Source: Sporosalibacterium faouarense (lineage in GTDB: Bacteria; Bacillota; Clostridia; Tissierellales; VENL01). Taken from it: 37,902 nt of DNA. Positions within the stretch are counted from its first letter, which is position 1, and every line of letters starts with the position of its first letter. Both the position numbers and the translations under genes were made by a program. The DNA is taken from positions 1-37,902 of the forward strand of contig NZ_JAETGO010000091.1 in the NCBI RefSeq assembly GCF_016765695.1. The letters are read 5' to 3'. Positions 1 to 8,950 of this stretch are shown in pieces. The notes under the pieces were generated by a model. It was given only the letters and a program-made list of their open reading frames with translations. It searched no databases and had not been told where the DNA came from.

Positions 1-35
1 GTAACATTTTTAGTATTTTGTTACATGAATGTAAC
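1..35. repeat. GTTAC/GTAAC inverted repeats at the window edge
   Basis: GTTACAT (20-26) and ATGTAAC (29-35) form a 7-bp inverted repeat with a 2-nt gap, and a further GTAACA at 1-6 pairs with TGTTAC at 19-24. This could be an operator palindrome or the end of a hairpin belonging to a gene left of the window. No U-tract follows, so a terminator is not supported. The rest of 36-232 shows no gene that I can defend. Confidence 0.35.
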
Positions 36-232
36 TGTCAATAAAAACAAAAAATTTACAGTCCAGCAATCAATCTGGCAATCATAGGTATCACTTAGAA
101 TATTGCGAATAATTTTGCAACACATTATAGTGGTTGGAAAGCGGAGGTGATTATTTCTAAACAATTAAATGCATTAAATATATGTGGGTGGATGGATGAA
201 AAAAGGTTAGAAATTTTATATGGGGGTATGGC

Positions 233-1558
233 ATGGAAACTACTATAAAAGAAAAAAGTAATAAATTAACTAGGGAAATATTTAAAAAGAGAGTAAAGTT
301 AAACTTGCATAAGAAATTAACTATTATTACAGTAGCAATATTTTTTCTAAGTGGTGTGATTGAAGCTAGCTTATTAAAATTACTAACATCATTATTCTCT
401 AATGATTTAGCACTAGATATAGTATCATTAGGTATTGGAATATTAGTAGTATCAATTGGCTCTGCCATATTTATAAGGATATTTTTAAGAAAACCACTTA
501 AGCAATTGACAGATCTAGGAATTAATTTGAGTAATAATAATCTGACTTATAAAACAGATATAAAAAGTAAAGATGAATTAGGACTACTAGGAGAGAGTTT
601 AAATGAGTCTGTGGGTAATTTAAGACTTCTTATAGAAGGAATTTTGAGTAATTCAGATAATATTCAAGGAGCTAGTAACGAAATATATAATCTTTTAGAT
701 GATATAGAGTCAAATTCAGAAACAAATCATGGATATGTTCAAGAATTTGCTGGAGCTATGGAAGAAAGCAGTGCTGCTATTGAAGAAGTAAACTCAGCTA
801 TTAAGGAAGTTACTTCAATTACCAAAATGTTATCTGAAAAAGCACAGGAAGGCAGTAATTTATCAAATGAAATTGATATTAGAGCTAATAGACTAAAAGA
901 AACTACGAAAGAAGATATTAATAATGCTAATGAATTATATAAAGAAATTCATGGGAAAATACTTAAATCCATTGAGAGAAGCAAGGTTACTTCTGAAATT
1001 GAAAAAATGACTTCTCAGATTGAACAGATATCAGAGCAAATAAACTTATTAGCTTTAAATGCAGCCATAGAATCAGCTAGAGCAGGTGAACATGGTAAAG
1101 GATTCGCTGTTGTGGCAGAAGAAGTAAGAAAGCTTGCAGAGCAGGTGTCAGAGACCAACGGTAATATAGAACTAGTAACTAAAGATATTAATGATGTTAT
1201 GCTAGATTTATCGGAAAATGCAAAGGAAATATTGAAATATATAGATGAGGATGTATCAAACAACTATAGTAAGATAATGGAATTTGGAAACAAATATATT
1301 GAAGATTCCAAATCAATTAATATGTTAGTAGAAGAGATTTCAGTAACAAGTCAACAAGTTTTTGCATCCATGGAAGAAATGGAATGTGCAGTTGAATCAG
1401 TTTCAGCTTCTGTAGAGCAAAGCAGTGCAAATATTCAAGAAATATCATCCAATATAACTGAAACAACACATAAAACTAAGGATATAAACAATAAAAATAA
1501 AATCCTTCATGAGATGACAAACGAGCTAAATGAAAGGATTAAAGAATTTACAATATAA
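233..1558 (+). CDS. Methyl-accepting chemotaxis-type receptor without an extracellular sensor domain
   Basis: The product is 441 residues. Two hydrophobic segments (about 29-49 and 62-84) are separated by only about a dozen residues, so there is practically no outside ligand-binding domain. A HAMP linker follows (about 84-135), then a long coiled-coil signalling domain. The conserved hairpin tip is seen at about 262-304, with [16 protein letters not shown] and [16 protein letters not shown], which is the CheA/CheW contact region of the family. The ATG is preceded by GGGGG five bases upstream. The receptor probably senses a membrane, cytoplasmic or partner-derived signal; this is inference from the architecture. 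No other chemotaxis gene is in the window. An imperfect hairpin follows the stop. Confidence 0.9.
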   Translation: METTIKEKSNKLTREIFKKRVKLNLHKKLTIITVAIFFLSGVIEASLLKLLTSLFSNDLALDIVSLGIGILVVSIGSAIFIRIFLRKPLKQLTDLGINLSNNNLTYKTDIKSKDELGLLGESLNESVGNLRLLIEGILSNSDNIQGASNEIYNLLDDIESNSETNHGYVQEFAGAMEESSAAIEEVNSAIKEVTSITKMLSEKAQEGSNLSNEIDIRANRLKETTKEDINNANELYKEIHGKILKSIERSKVTSEIEKMTSQIEQISEQINLLALNAAIESARAGEHGKGFAVVAEEVRKLAEQVSETNGNIELVTKDINDVMLDLSENAKEILKYIDEDVSNNYSKIMEFGNKYIEDSKSINMLVEEISVTSQQVFASMEEMECAVESVSASVEQSSANIQEISSNITETTHKTKDINNKNKILHEMTNELNERIKEFTI

Positions 1559-1570
1559 CTCTTTAGCTTT

Positions 1571-1642
1571 GTTAACAAAAAAGTAAGAGTATGATTATGC
1601 CTTACATTAAGGATAAACATACTTTTTACTTTTGTTGATAAT
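1571..1642 (+). terminator. Long imperfect hairpin after the receptor gene
   Basis: The arm at 1571-1593 (GTTAACAAAAAAGTAAGAGTATG with the T-rich partner at 1618-1642) forms a long AT-rich imperfect stem 12 bases after the stop codon. There is no clean U-tract, so it could be a weak terminator or an mRNA-end structure. Confidence 0.4.
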
Positions 1643-1708
1643 AACATTTTAGATGTATAGATTTAAAAGTGTGTAGTAAATAAAAAGACAAGTAACCTAG
1701 GAGGAGAA

Positions 1709-1912
1709 ATGAATAATAAGAATTATAAGGGATCTTTTGATAAGAAAAGTAAATTAAAAAACTTGATTGAGGAAATTGAAGTAAAAAGGGAAAATCTTAA
1801 TAATAAATTGAAGGATGAAAACCAAGAGATTATTTCCAATGAAATACTTCTATTGAGTCAGTGCCTTGATAATTTAATTGTTGAATACATAAAAAAAGAA
1901 CAAGAAAAGTAA
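1709..1912 (+). CDS. Spo0E-like sporulation regulatory protein
   Basis: This 67-residue, highly charged, probably two-helix protein carries SQCLDNLIVEY at residues 50-60. It matches the SQxLDxxI signature of the Spo0E family, small phosphatases that remove phosphate from Spo0A~P and so delay sporulation. The size fits the family. The ATG follows AGGAGGAG with good spacing. The next gene, a c-di-GMP enzyme, starts about 28 bases after the stop, so the two may be co-transcribed. Which response regulator it acts on cannot be read from sequence. Confidence 0.75.
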   Translation: MNNKNYKGSFDKKSKLKNLIEEIEVKRENLNNKLKDENQEIISNEILLLSQCLDNLIVEYIKKEQEK

Positions 1913-1940
1913 ATAATCTAGACTTATAAGAGGGATGAAA

Positions 1941-3911
1941 ATGATGGGGATATCAAAACAAACAAATACAGCAAAAAACAAAAAAAATAATCTTGTCCTT
2001 AAACAAATAAAAAAATTATGGGTACAAGCTAGCAAATATAAAAGGGAGTTAAAAATTTCTTTAGGATATATAGTTGTAGGGATAATATGGATTGCATTAA
2101 CAGATAATTTATTACACTATATTATAGGTAATCAATTAGTGCTTGATAAAGTGGTGAGATATAAAGATTATTTTTTAATGTTGGCATCTGGACTGGCCAT
2201 ATTTATTATACTAAAGAGAAACTTAGTTATGATAAAGAACATTGAAAGAAAAGAAAAAAATATAAATAGTAAAATACTAGACAATGCATCAATGATTACT
2301 ATAATGTGGGATTTAGACATGAATCTATTTGAGTTTAACAAATTTGCTCAAGAGATAACTGGATTCAGTAAAGAAGAACTTGCTGGGAAGAAATGGATTG
2401 ACAAAATCATTCCAGAAGAGGAAAGAGAAATTATCATAGATAATTTCGACAAGATGAAGAGTAATAAATTAATATCAAAGGTAAAAAAACAGTTGATATG
2501 TAAGAATGGGGAAAGAATTGATGTGCTTTGGAATTACAGCTTAATAAATGATGATAGCAAAGTCATTTTAGTATCTATGGGCATGGATATAACTAAACAA
2601 GAGCAAGTTGAAGAGCAGCTATACTATTTAGCTCATTATGATGAATTGACTGGACTACCAAATAAAAACCTATTAAATATTGAGTTGAATGGGATTTTAT
2701 CCGAAAAAGAAGATCAAGAGGCTAAATTAGCCTTGTTATACATAGATTTAGATAACTTTAAGCATATAAATGATACATTAGGTCATGATTCAGGAGATAC
2801 TTTTTTAAAGTATGTAGGTAACCAATTATCTACACATATTAATAAACCTGATATTGTTGCACGCATTGGCGGTGATGAGTTCGCCATAATTTTAACTAAT
2901 GTATCAAGTTCAGAAGATATTACAATTAAAATTAATGAAATCTTAGATTTATTTAGAAAACCATTTTTAGTGAATGGCTACGAGTTTTTTGTTTCATTAA
3001 GTATTGGAGTAGCAGTTTTTCCAGAGCATGGACAGGATATAAATACATTGCTTAAGAATGCAGATGTTGCTATGTTTAAGTCTAAGGAATATAAAAACTC
3101 ACAATATACTTTTTTTACAACATGGATGCAAAATGAAATGGAAGATTATGTAGAGCTAGATAGAGAATTAAGATATGCAATAAATAATAAAGAATTTCAA
3201 TTGCACTATCAACCTCAAATTGATTTAAAGACTGGATTTGTAACTGGGGTGGAGGCATTAGTGAGATGGATACATCCTAAGAAAGGGTTAATTCCTCCTG
3301 ATAAATTTATACCATTCGCTGAAGAATCGGGGATTATAGATGATATAACTGAATGGGTACTTGAAAATGCTATTAAACAAAAAAAAGAGTGGGAAAAGCA
3401 AGGATATATACCAATAAAAATGGGAATTAATCTATCAAGTAAGTGTTTTCATAGGAACAATTTAGTAGAAAAAGTCAGTGGAATTATTAAAAGGGAAGGG
3501 ATTTCATATGAAGAGGTAGAGCTTGAGATTACTGAAACTGCTGCTATGGACAATATAGATAATTCTATTAAGGTATTAAATAATATGAAAGAATTGGGCA
3601 TTAAAATAGCATTAGATGATTTTGGTATTGGTTTCTCTTCTCTAAACTATCTAAAGAAATTACCTATTGATGTTTTAAAAATGGATAGAGGATTTGTTAA
3701 TAACGTAACTAATGAAAAAGATGATGAAGCTATAGCAAATTCTATAATTCAGTTAGCTCATAAATTAGATATAACAGTTGTAGCTGAAGGAATTGAGACA
3801 AATGAACAGTTGCAATTTTTATCAGAAAATAACTGTGATGTAGGCCAAGGCTATCTATTTAGTAAGCCTTTACCGGCACAAGATGTTGAAAAATATTTTA
3901 GACATACATAG
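1941..3911 (+). CDS. Membrane-anchored PAS-GGDEF-EAL cyclic-di-GMP turnover protein
   Basis: Numbered from the ATG at 1935, there are two membrane segments (about 42-62 and 78-97), a PAS domain (about 113-223), a GGDEF domain with intact GGDEF at 312-316, and an EAL domain with EAL at 440-442, DDFGIGFSS and GQGYLFSKPL. Both the diguanylate cyclase and the phosphodiesterase signatures look intact. The position of the RxxD inhibitory site reads NKPD, so product feedback is probably lost. The ATG at 1935 sits directly against AGAGGG with no spacing, so ATG 1941 or 1944 is the more likely start. It probably couples a PAS signal to c-di-GMP level; net direction is unknown. It follows the Spo0E-like gene closely. 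Confidence 0.92.
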   Translation: MMGISKQTNTAKNKKNNLVLKQIKKLWVQASKYKRELKISLGYIVVGIIWIALTDNLLHYIIGNQLVLDKVVRYKDYFLMLASGLAIFIILKRNLVMIKNIERKEKNINSKILDNASMITIMWDLDMNLFEFNKFAQEITGFSKEELAGKKWIDKIIPEEEREIIIDNFDKMKSNKLISKVKKQLICKNGERIDVLWNYSLINDDSKVILVSMGMDITKQEQVEEQLYYLAHYDELTGLPNKNLLNIELNGILSEKEDQEAKLALLYIDLDNFKHINDTLGHDSGDTFLKYVGNQLSTHINKPDIVARIGGDEFAIILTNVSSSEDITIKINEILDLFRKPFLVNGYEFFVSLSIGVAVFPEHGQDINTLLKNADVAMFKSKEYKNSQYTFFTTWMQNEMEDYVELDRELRYAINNKEFQLHYQPQIDLKTGFVTGVEALVRWIHPKKGLIPPDKFIPFAEESGIIDDITEWVLENAIKQKKEWEKQGYIPIKMGINLSSKCFHRNNLVEKVSGIIKREGISYEEVELEITETAAMDNIDNSIKVLNNMKELGIKIALDDFGIGFSSLNYLKKLPIDVLKMDRGFVNNVTNEKDDEAIANSIIQLAHKLDITVVAEGIETNEQLQFLSENNCDVGQGYLFSKPLPAQDVEKYFRHT

Positions 3912-3948
3912 AATCAGCACTGCATGATTAGCATGTGGTGCTGATTTT
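3912..3948 (+). terminator. Rho-independent terminator after the GGDEF-EAL gene
   Basis: AATCAGCAC (3912-3920) pairs with GTGCTGATT (3938-3946), followed by a short T-run. It lies immediately after the stop codon. Confidence 0.7.
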
Positions 3949-3998
3949 ATAAGTCTAATAGGTTATAATATAGTTATAATATATATGGAGGGAATAAT

Positions 3999-5021
3999 AT
4001 GACGAAGCAAAAGGATATAACTGTATTAGCTATTGAAACATCTTGTGACGAAACTTCTGTGGCAATTGTGAAAAATGGCAGGGAGGTTTTATCGAATATT
4101 ATCGCATCACAAATAGATGTTCATAAAAAATTTGGAGGAGTTGTGCCAGAGGTCGCTTCAAGAAAACATATTGAAAATATAAATATAATAATACAAGATG
4201 CTCTTGATGAGGCTAATATGACATTTGATAATATAGATGTGGTTGGAATTACATATGGGCCAGGATTGGTAGGAGCCTTATTAGTGGGAATTTCTAGTGC
4301 AAAAGCTATAGCTTTTGGTAGAAATCTTCCATTGGTAGGAGTGAATCACATTGAAGGACATATATATGCTAATTTTATTGAGGATAAAAGCTTAGAACCA
4401 CCTTTTATTACTCTAATAGTATCTGGTGGACACACTCATTTAGTGTATGTTGAGGATTATGGCAAATATGACATCTTAGGAAAAACTAGAGATGATGCTG
4501 CAGGAGAAGCTTTTGATAAAGTAGCAAGGTCATTAAATCTTGGATATCCAGGAGGACCATTGATTGATAAATTAGCTAAAAAAGGAGATAAGGAAGCAAT
4601 TGATTTTCCAAGAGCCTACTTGGAAGAAGGAAGCTTTGACTTCAGTTTTAGTGGTCTAAAATCTGCAGTACTTAACTATCTGAACAATTCTAAGCAAAAG
4701 GGTCAAGAAATAATAGTAGAAGATGTGGCGGCTAGCTTTCAACAGTCAGTAATAGAAGTGTTAGTAAATAAAACTATAAAGGCAGCTAAATCAAAAGGGG
4801 CAAAAACTATAGCGATTGCTGGTGGAGTAGCAGCTAATGAAGGGTTAAGAAGCTTAATGAAAGAAAAATGTAATCAAGAGGGATTTGACTTTAAATATCC
4901 TGCAAAAATTTTATGTACAGATAATGCTGCAATGATAGCGTCCGTAGCCTATTATAATTACCTAAGAGGTGAGAGAGCTAATCTTGAACTAAATGGAGTG
5001 CCAAATCTGAAATTAGGATAG
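3999..5021 (+). CDS. tsaD: tRNA threonylcarbamoyladenosine transferase TsaD (Kae1/Gcp/YgjD)
   Basis: TsaD transfers the threonylcarbamoyl group to A37 of ANN-decoding tRNAs, working with TsaB and TsaE in bacteria. The 340-residue product has the usual length, the N-terminal ASKHA nucleotide-binding start ([11 protein letters not shown]), the metal-binding HxxxH in NHIEGH (His117, His121), VSGGHTHL, and the late [10 protein letters not shown] phosphate loop. An ATG preceded by GGAGGG supports the start. Two TATAAT hexamers (3964-3969 and 3975-3980) lie just upstream. TsaB and TsaE are not next to it here. The DnaA-box cluster begins about 80 bases after its stop. Confidence 0.97.
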   Translation: MTKQKDITVLAIETSCDETSVAIVKNGREVLSNIIASQIDVHKKFGGVVPEVASRKHIENINIIIQDALDEANMTFDNIDVVGITYGPGLVGALLVGISSAKAIAFGRNLPLVGVNHIEGHIYANFIEDKSLEPPFITLIVSGGHTHLVYVEDYGKYDILGKTRDDAAGEAFDKVARSLNLGYPGGPLIDKLAKKGDKEAIDFPRAYLEEGSFDFSFSGLKSAVLNYLNNSKQKGQEIIVEDVAASFQQSVIEVLVNKTIKAAKSKGAKTIAIAGGVAANEGLRSLMKEKCNQEGFDFKYPAKILCTDNAAMIASVAYYNYLRGERANLELNGVPNLKLG

Positions 5022-5026
5022 TACTA

Positions 5027-5050
5027 CATTATGTAATTGACATTATGTAA
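5027..5050. repeat. Direct repeat of CATTATGTAA after tsaD
   Basis: Two identical 10-bp copies, CATTATGTAA, lie at 5027-5036 and 5041-5050, separated by TTGA (period 14). They sit between the tsaD stop and the DnaA-box cluster. The function is unknown. Confidence 0.5.
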
Positions 5051-5099
5051 AATCATATGACAGTATTTTACAAAAACTTTACACAATTTTAGTAACAAC

Positions 5100-5279
5100 T
5101 TGTCCACAAAAATAATATATATTATTCATAGAATTTGTGGATAATGTGGAAAAAATATAGAAGTCCCATTATAAGTAGGGATAAAAATGTGGATAAAGCT
5201 GTGGATTATGTGTATATTTTGTTAATTATTTGGGAAAACTATGATTTTTTACAAACTAAAACTATTAATTTGTGGATAT
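5100..5279. promoter_or_regulatory. Cluster of six DnaA-box-like sequences (candidate DnaA-binding cluster)
   Basis: The consensus bacterial DnaA box is TTATCCACA. The tsaD-radical SAM gap (5022-5349, 328 bases) holds two perfect boxes on the minus strand (TGTGGATAA at 5136-5144 and 5188-5196) and four one-mismatch boxes: TTGTCCACA at 5100-5108 on the plus strand, and TGTGGAAAA at 5145-5153, TGTGGATTA at 5200-5208 and TGTGGATAT at 5271-5279 on the minus strand. Five of six share one orientation. Neither dnaA, dnaN, rpmH nor mnmG is present, so a DnaA-titration or regulatory cluster is a better reading than oriC. Chance occurrence of two perfect boxes within 61 bp is unlikely even in AT-rich DNA. 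Confidence 0.7.
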
Positions 5280-5349
5280 TTTACAATGGCCACTGTTGAC
5301 ATAAAGTCACAAATTTTGATCAAACAATAAATTAAAGGATGATACAAAA

Positions 5350-6696
5350 ATGAATATAGCAAGAAAAGATATAATACTTCATACTATTCAGACCCATAAT
5401 ATATTACCTATAACTTCTGCTTGTAATACTAACTGTATATTCTGTAGTCATAAATTTAATTCACAAGATTTGAATGTATACAAGCTTCCCCAAATATCTA
5501 TTGAAGACATAGAGGTTATGGTTAGTTTTTTAAATCCAGGTAGAAAAATAATTATAGGAGAATCTGCAACTAGAATAGTTGAAGGGGAACCTTTTTTAAG
5601 AAGAGATATTCTAGACATATTAAGGATTATTCGTAAACCATTCAAAAAGGAGACCATTGAAATAACTACTAATGGTACAGGTCTTACTGAGGAAAAGATA
5701 AAAATTTTAAAAGAATTTGAGCCTATTGAATTGAATATTTCCTTAAATTCGGCCAGTGAACCTGGACGACAATTATTACAAGGGGATAGGAATCCTAAAA
5801 GAGCAATAGAAGGAGTAAAATTATTATCTAAATATAATATATGTTTTCATGGAAGTATTGTTGCCATGCCTATGGAGGTTGGATATAAGGATATTTATGA
5901 AACTATACTATTTTTAGATAATAATAATTGTAAAACAATTAGGTTGTTAACACCAGGATTTGCTAAGGGGTCTGTGATTAAATTTAACTTTTTTGAGTTA
6001 AGAAAAGAATTAGATAAATTTATAAGCAAAATTCAGCAGGAAGTAGGAGCAACAATATTATTGGAACCTCCAATCATTACAAATTTAAAACCAGTGGTAG
6101 AAGGAATAATTGAAGGAGGAATAGCCCATAACTCAGGTATAAGAGCAGGAGACATTATCTATAAAGTCAACGACTATGAGCCAAAAACTAGAGTAGATTG
6201 TTTTAATTATATATTTCGCTCAAAAAATCCTACTTTAAAAATTAAAAGGTTATGTAGTGGCAATATTGATAACATAGAAATATACATGACTAAAGGAAAA
6301 AATACTTCTCCAGAATTTGTTATGCTCTACGACATATCTAGTGATACAAGGGAAGAAATCCTTGAAGTAATTAGAAGAAATAGAGCTAAGAATCCTATAG
6401 TATTAACTTCTGAAATAGGAATTGATGTTATGGAAAAGCTCCTTGATGAAGAAATAAAGTCCGGAATGTTAAGTGTTAAAGTAGTAAAAAATACATATTT
6501 TGGAGGGTCAATTAAATCGGCAGGGCTTCTATTAGTAGAAGATTTCATAAAAGAGATTAATGAGATAAAAGAAAATAATGTACCAGACTTAATAATAATA
6601 TCATCTAAACCCTTTGATTATTTAGAAAAAGACTTAAAGGGAAATAGCCTCTATGATATTGAAGATAAAACAAAGGTAAAGGTTGAAGCTATCTAG
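5350..6696 (+). CDS. Radical SAM protein with internal PDZ domain and DUF512-like C-terminus
   Basis: The 448-residue product has a CxxxCxxC cluster (Cys25, Cys29, Cys32) near its N-terminus, as in radical S-adenosylmethionine enzymes, followed by a TIM-barrel-like stretch including TTNGTG and ISLNSA. A PDZ-like segment (about 245-315, with GGIAHNSGIRAGDIIYKVND) follows. The C-terminal part (about 340-445) contains YFGGSIKSAGLLLVEDFI, which resembles the FFGGxVTVAGLLTGxD signature of DUF512 proteins. In DUF512 proteins as I know them the PDZ comes first, so this order differs. The substrate is unknown. It converges on the ABC-F gene with only five bases between stops and no hairpin between them. 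The SD is weak (AAAGGATG). Confidence 0.75.
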   Translation: MNIARKDIILHTIQTHNILPITSACNTNCIFCSHKFNSQDLNVYKLPQISIEDIEVMVSFLNPGRKIIIGESATRIVEGEPFLRRDILDILRIIRKPFKKETIEITTNGTGLTEEKIKILKEFEPIELNISLNSASEPGRQLLQGDRNPKRAIEGVKLLSKYNICFHGSIVAMPMEVGYKDIYETILFLDNNNCKTIRLLTPGFAKGSVIKFNFFELRKELDKFISKIQQEVGATILLEPPIITNLKPVVEGIIEGGIAHNSGIRAGDIIYKVNDYEPKTRVDCFNYIFRSKNPTLKIKRLCSGNIDNIEIYMTKGKNTSPEFVMLYDISSDTREEILEVIRRNRAKNPIVLTSEIGIDVMEKLLDEEIKSGMLSVKVVKNTYFGGSIKSAGLLLVEDFIKEINEIKENNVPDLIIISSKPFDYLEKDLKGNSLYDIEDKTKVKVEAI

Positions 6697-6701
6697 AGAT
6701 A

Positions 6702-8621
6702 TTATATATCTCCTGTTAGCTCAACCCACTTTTCAAACATATTTTCTAAACTAACTTTTAATTCTTTGTTTTCCTGGTGTATCTCTTTGCTTTTTTCAGG
6801 ATCAGAGTATATTTCTGGTTGACACATGAGCTCCTCAAGTTCTTTTATCTTAATTTCCGCATCATTTATTTTTGCTTCAAGATTGTCAATAGCTTTTTTC
6901 TTTTGTTTTTCTTCCTTTTTCTTTTCTTTCTCTTTTTTACGAAGAGCTTTTAATTCTGTTTTGGTAATTGTAGGCCCATCATCTTCCTCATTATATGAGA
7001 GTTCGTTCTTTTTCTCTAAATAATAGTTGTAATTACCGAGATATTCACTGATACCATCTTTGGAGAATTCTAAAATTTTGTTGGCCACCTTATTTAAGAA
7101 ATATCTATCATGGGAAATTATAAATAAAGTTCCATCGTAATTTAATAGGGCATCCTCAAGTACTTCCTTTGAATCTATATCTAGATGGTTAGTAGGTTCG
7201 TCCATTAATAGAAAATTAGCATTAGATAGCATAAGCTTTAATAATGCAATCCTACTTTTTTCTCCACCACTTAAATCGCCAATTTCTTTAAAAATATCAT
7301 CTCCATAGAATAAAAACTGTGCTAGAAGTGTTCTAATTTTATAGTGATCCATAGAAGGATTTTCGTCCCATATTTCATCCACTATAGTTTTCTCAGAATT
7401 TAAATTTGATTGTTCTTGGTCATAATATCCAACATTAACATGATGTCCAAGTTCAAAATCACCTTCATAATCAGTAATTTCCTTCATCAATATTTTAAAT
7501 AGAGTAGACTTTCCAATACCGTTAGGACCAATAAGTCCAACTCGCTCACCTCGATAGATTCTAAGAAATAAATCTTGAAATAATTGAAAATCATCAAAGG
7601 ATTTTTGTAAATCATCTACCATCAGCACTTCATTACCACTCTTTACCTTAGGCTCAAATCTGATTTTGGCTTTGTTCCTTAAAGAGTCAGGCCTATCCAC
7701 ACGCTTCATTTTTTCCAACATCTTCTGTCTGCTTTGTGCTTGTCTAACGTATCTCTGCCCGCCATAGGACATAAATCGTCTAATGATTTCCTCTTGCCTA
7801 GAGATTTCTTTTTGTTGTTCCTCATATTTTTTTGCTTGAAGTTCTCTTTCTTCTTTTCTTTTTGTCATAAACACAGTATAGTTTCCATTGTATTTTTTTA
7901 GCTCTGTATTTTCTAAATAGAAAACTTTATTAACTATTGCATCTAGAAAATATCTATCATGAGAAATAATTAAGCAAGCTCCTTTATATTCTTTTATAAA
8001 TTTTTCTAACCAGTTAATGGCTTGTATATCTAAATGGTTGGTTGGCTCATCTAAGAGTAGAAGATCAGGTTTCTTTAATAGTAGTTTAGCTAAGGCAACC
8101 CTCGCTTTTTGACCACCACTAAGCTGATAAATAGGTTGGTCGAATTGTTCTTCATCAAAACCTAAACCTTTTAAGACGCCTCTTATTTCACTTTTATAGC
8201 CATATCCATTTTTATTAGCGAATTCTTCAGATAGATGAGAATACTCTTCCATAAGGCTTTCAAGCTTTTGGGAAGAAGCTTTTTCACCTTCCTTACTTAT
8301 TTGTTTTTCTAAAGATCTTAGTTTATCTTCCATATCTATTAGAAATTGAAAAACCTCAAGAGTTTCGTCATAGATAGTTTTTTCACTTTCAATCTGTGTA
8401 TCTTGTCTAAGATGTCCTATTCGACAATCCTTAGCAATATAAATATCACCTGAATCCTTGGATAGCTCTCCTGCCAATATATTAAATAAAGTGGATTTAC
8501 CAGACCCATTAAGACCAACTAATGCTACTTTTTCACCATCATTTATCGCAAATGTAATATTATCTATTATTTTATCAACAATATAGCTTTTGGATATATT
8601 ATTACATGATAGTACTATCAT
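6702..8621 (-). CDS. ABC-F family ATPase (YdiF/Uup-like ribosome-associated factor)
   Basis: The 639-residue product has two ABC ATPase domains and no membrane segment. The first domain has Walker A GLNGSGKST (36-44), LSGGQKARVALAKLL and LLLDEPTNHLD. The second has GPNGIGKST, LSGGEKSRIALLKLML and LLMDEPTNHLD. A charged inter-domain linker (RQEEIIRRFMSYGGQRYVRQAQSR region) and a lysine/glutamate-rich C-terminal coiled coil (about 550-630) are typical of the ABC-F group, which acts on the ribosome as translation factors or, in some members, as antibiotic protection proteins. Adjacency to tsaD and rex matches the B. subtilis YdiF position, favouring a housekeeping role. The ATG follows GGAGGAAG. 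Confidence 0.9.
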   Translation of the reverse strand: MIVLSCNNISKSYIVDKIIDNITFAINDGEKVALVGLNGSGKSTLFNILAGELSKDSGDIYIAKDCRIGHLRQDTQIESEKTIYDETLEVFQFLIDMEDKLRSLEKQISKEGEKASSQKLESLMEEYSHLSEEFANKNGYGYKSEIRGVLKGLGFDEEQFDQPIYQLSGGQKARVALAKLLLKKPDLLLLDEPTNHLDIQAINWLEKFIKEYKGACLIISHDRYFLDAIVNKVFYLENTELKKYNGNYTVFMTKRKEERELQAKKYEEQQKEISRQEEIIRRFMSYGGQRYVRQAQSRQKMLEKMKRVDRPDSLRNKAKIRFEPKVKSGNEVLMVDDLQKSFDDFQLFQDLFLRIYRGERVGLIGPNGIGKSTLFKILMKEITDYEGDFELGHHVNVGYYDQEQSNLNSEKTIVDEIWDENPSMDHYKIRTLLAQFLFYGDDIFKEIGDLSGGEKSRIALLKLMLSNANFLLMDEPTNHLDIDSKEVLEDALLNYDGTLFIISHDRYFLNKVANKILEFSKDGISEYLGNYNYYLEKKNELSYNEEDDGPTITKTELKALRKKEKEKKKEEKQKKKAIDNLEAKINDAEIKIKELEELMCQPEIYSDPEKSKEIHQENKELKVSLENMFEKWVELTGDI

Positions 8622-8653
8622 GATTTCTTCCTCCTTCTAAACTTACATCATAT

Positions 8654-8683
8654 AATATAATTTTAGCAGAAAAGTAGTGTAAA
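8654..8683 (-). promoter_or_regulatory. Candidate promoter of the ABC-F gene
   Basis: On the minus strand, TTTACA (8678-8683), an 18-base spacer and TATATT (8654-8659) lie about 35-60 bases before the start codon. Each hexamer has one mismatch to the vegetative consensus. Confidence 0.45.
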
Positions 8684-8872
8684 TGAAACCATTGACATAT
8701 TTCTGTAATAAATATACTGCAATTTAGGCAAAATATAAGGAGTATGTTGTACAATACTAGATAATTTGATAAAATATAACGAAAAGAGATCGTAAATGTC
8801 ACCAATTATGTACATTAGACATGATTTAATGTATAATTATTAAGGGACACTAGATTCTGAAATGTCAGAAGA

Positions 8873-8901
8873 TTGACATTTATTTAACAATATGATATAA
8901 T
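8873..8901 (+). promoter_or_regulatory. Perfect vegetative promoter of rex
   Basis: TTGACA (8873-8878) and TATAAT (8896-8901) are separated by exactly 17 bases, and TGA before the -10 adds an extended -10. It is the closest match to consensus seen in the window. The rest of 8622-8950 (329 bases between divergent genes) shows only the ABC-F promoter candidate; no full Rex operator (TTGTGAA-N4-TTCACAA type) was found, although TTAACAA lies in the spacer. Confidence 0.85.
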
Positions 8902-8950
8902 AACCCCGTAATTTAGTATTTATTATAGGGATATAAGTGAGGGATAGAAT

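Noticed and set aside
147-248. Small ORF overlapping the start of the receptor gene, with a strong GGAGGTG
   Set aside because: The only GTG lies inside the SD itself and no ATG/GTG/TTG is correctly spaced after it; the peptide has no recognisable feature.
1015-1263. Antisense frames inside long genes (for example opposite the receptor, groEL, guaB and the subtilase)
   Set aside because: All lie opposite well-supported coding sequence, lack SD sites and give low-complexity serine/isoleucine-rich proteins.
5022-5349. Chromosomal replication origin (oriC)
   Set aside because: DnaA boxes are present, but dnaA, dnaN, rpmH, mnmG or other origin markers are absent and there is no clear unwinding element with DnaA-trio pattern. 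A non-origin DnaA cluster is the more cautious reading.
8602-8805. Short minus-strand frame upstream of the ABC-F gene
   Set aside because: It overlaps the ABC-F promoter and SD region and its product has no family features.
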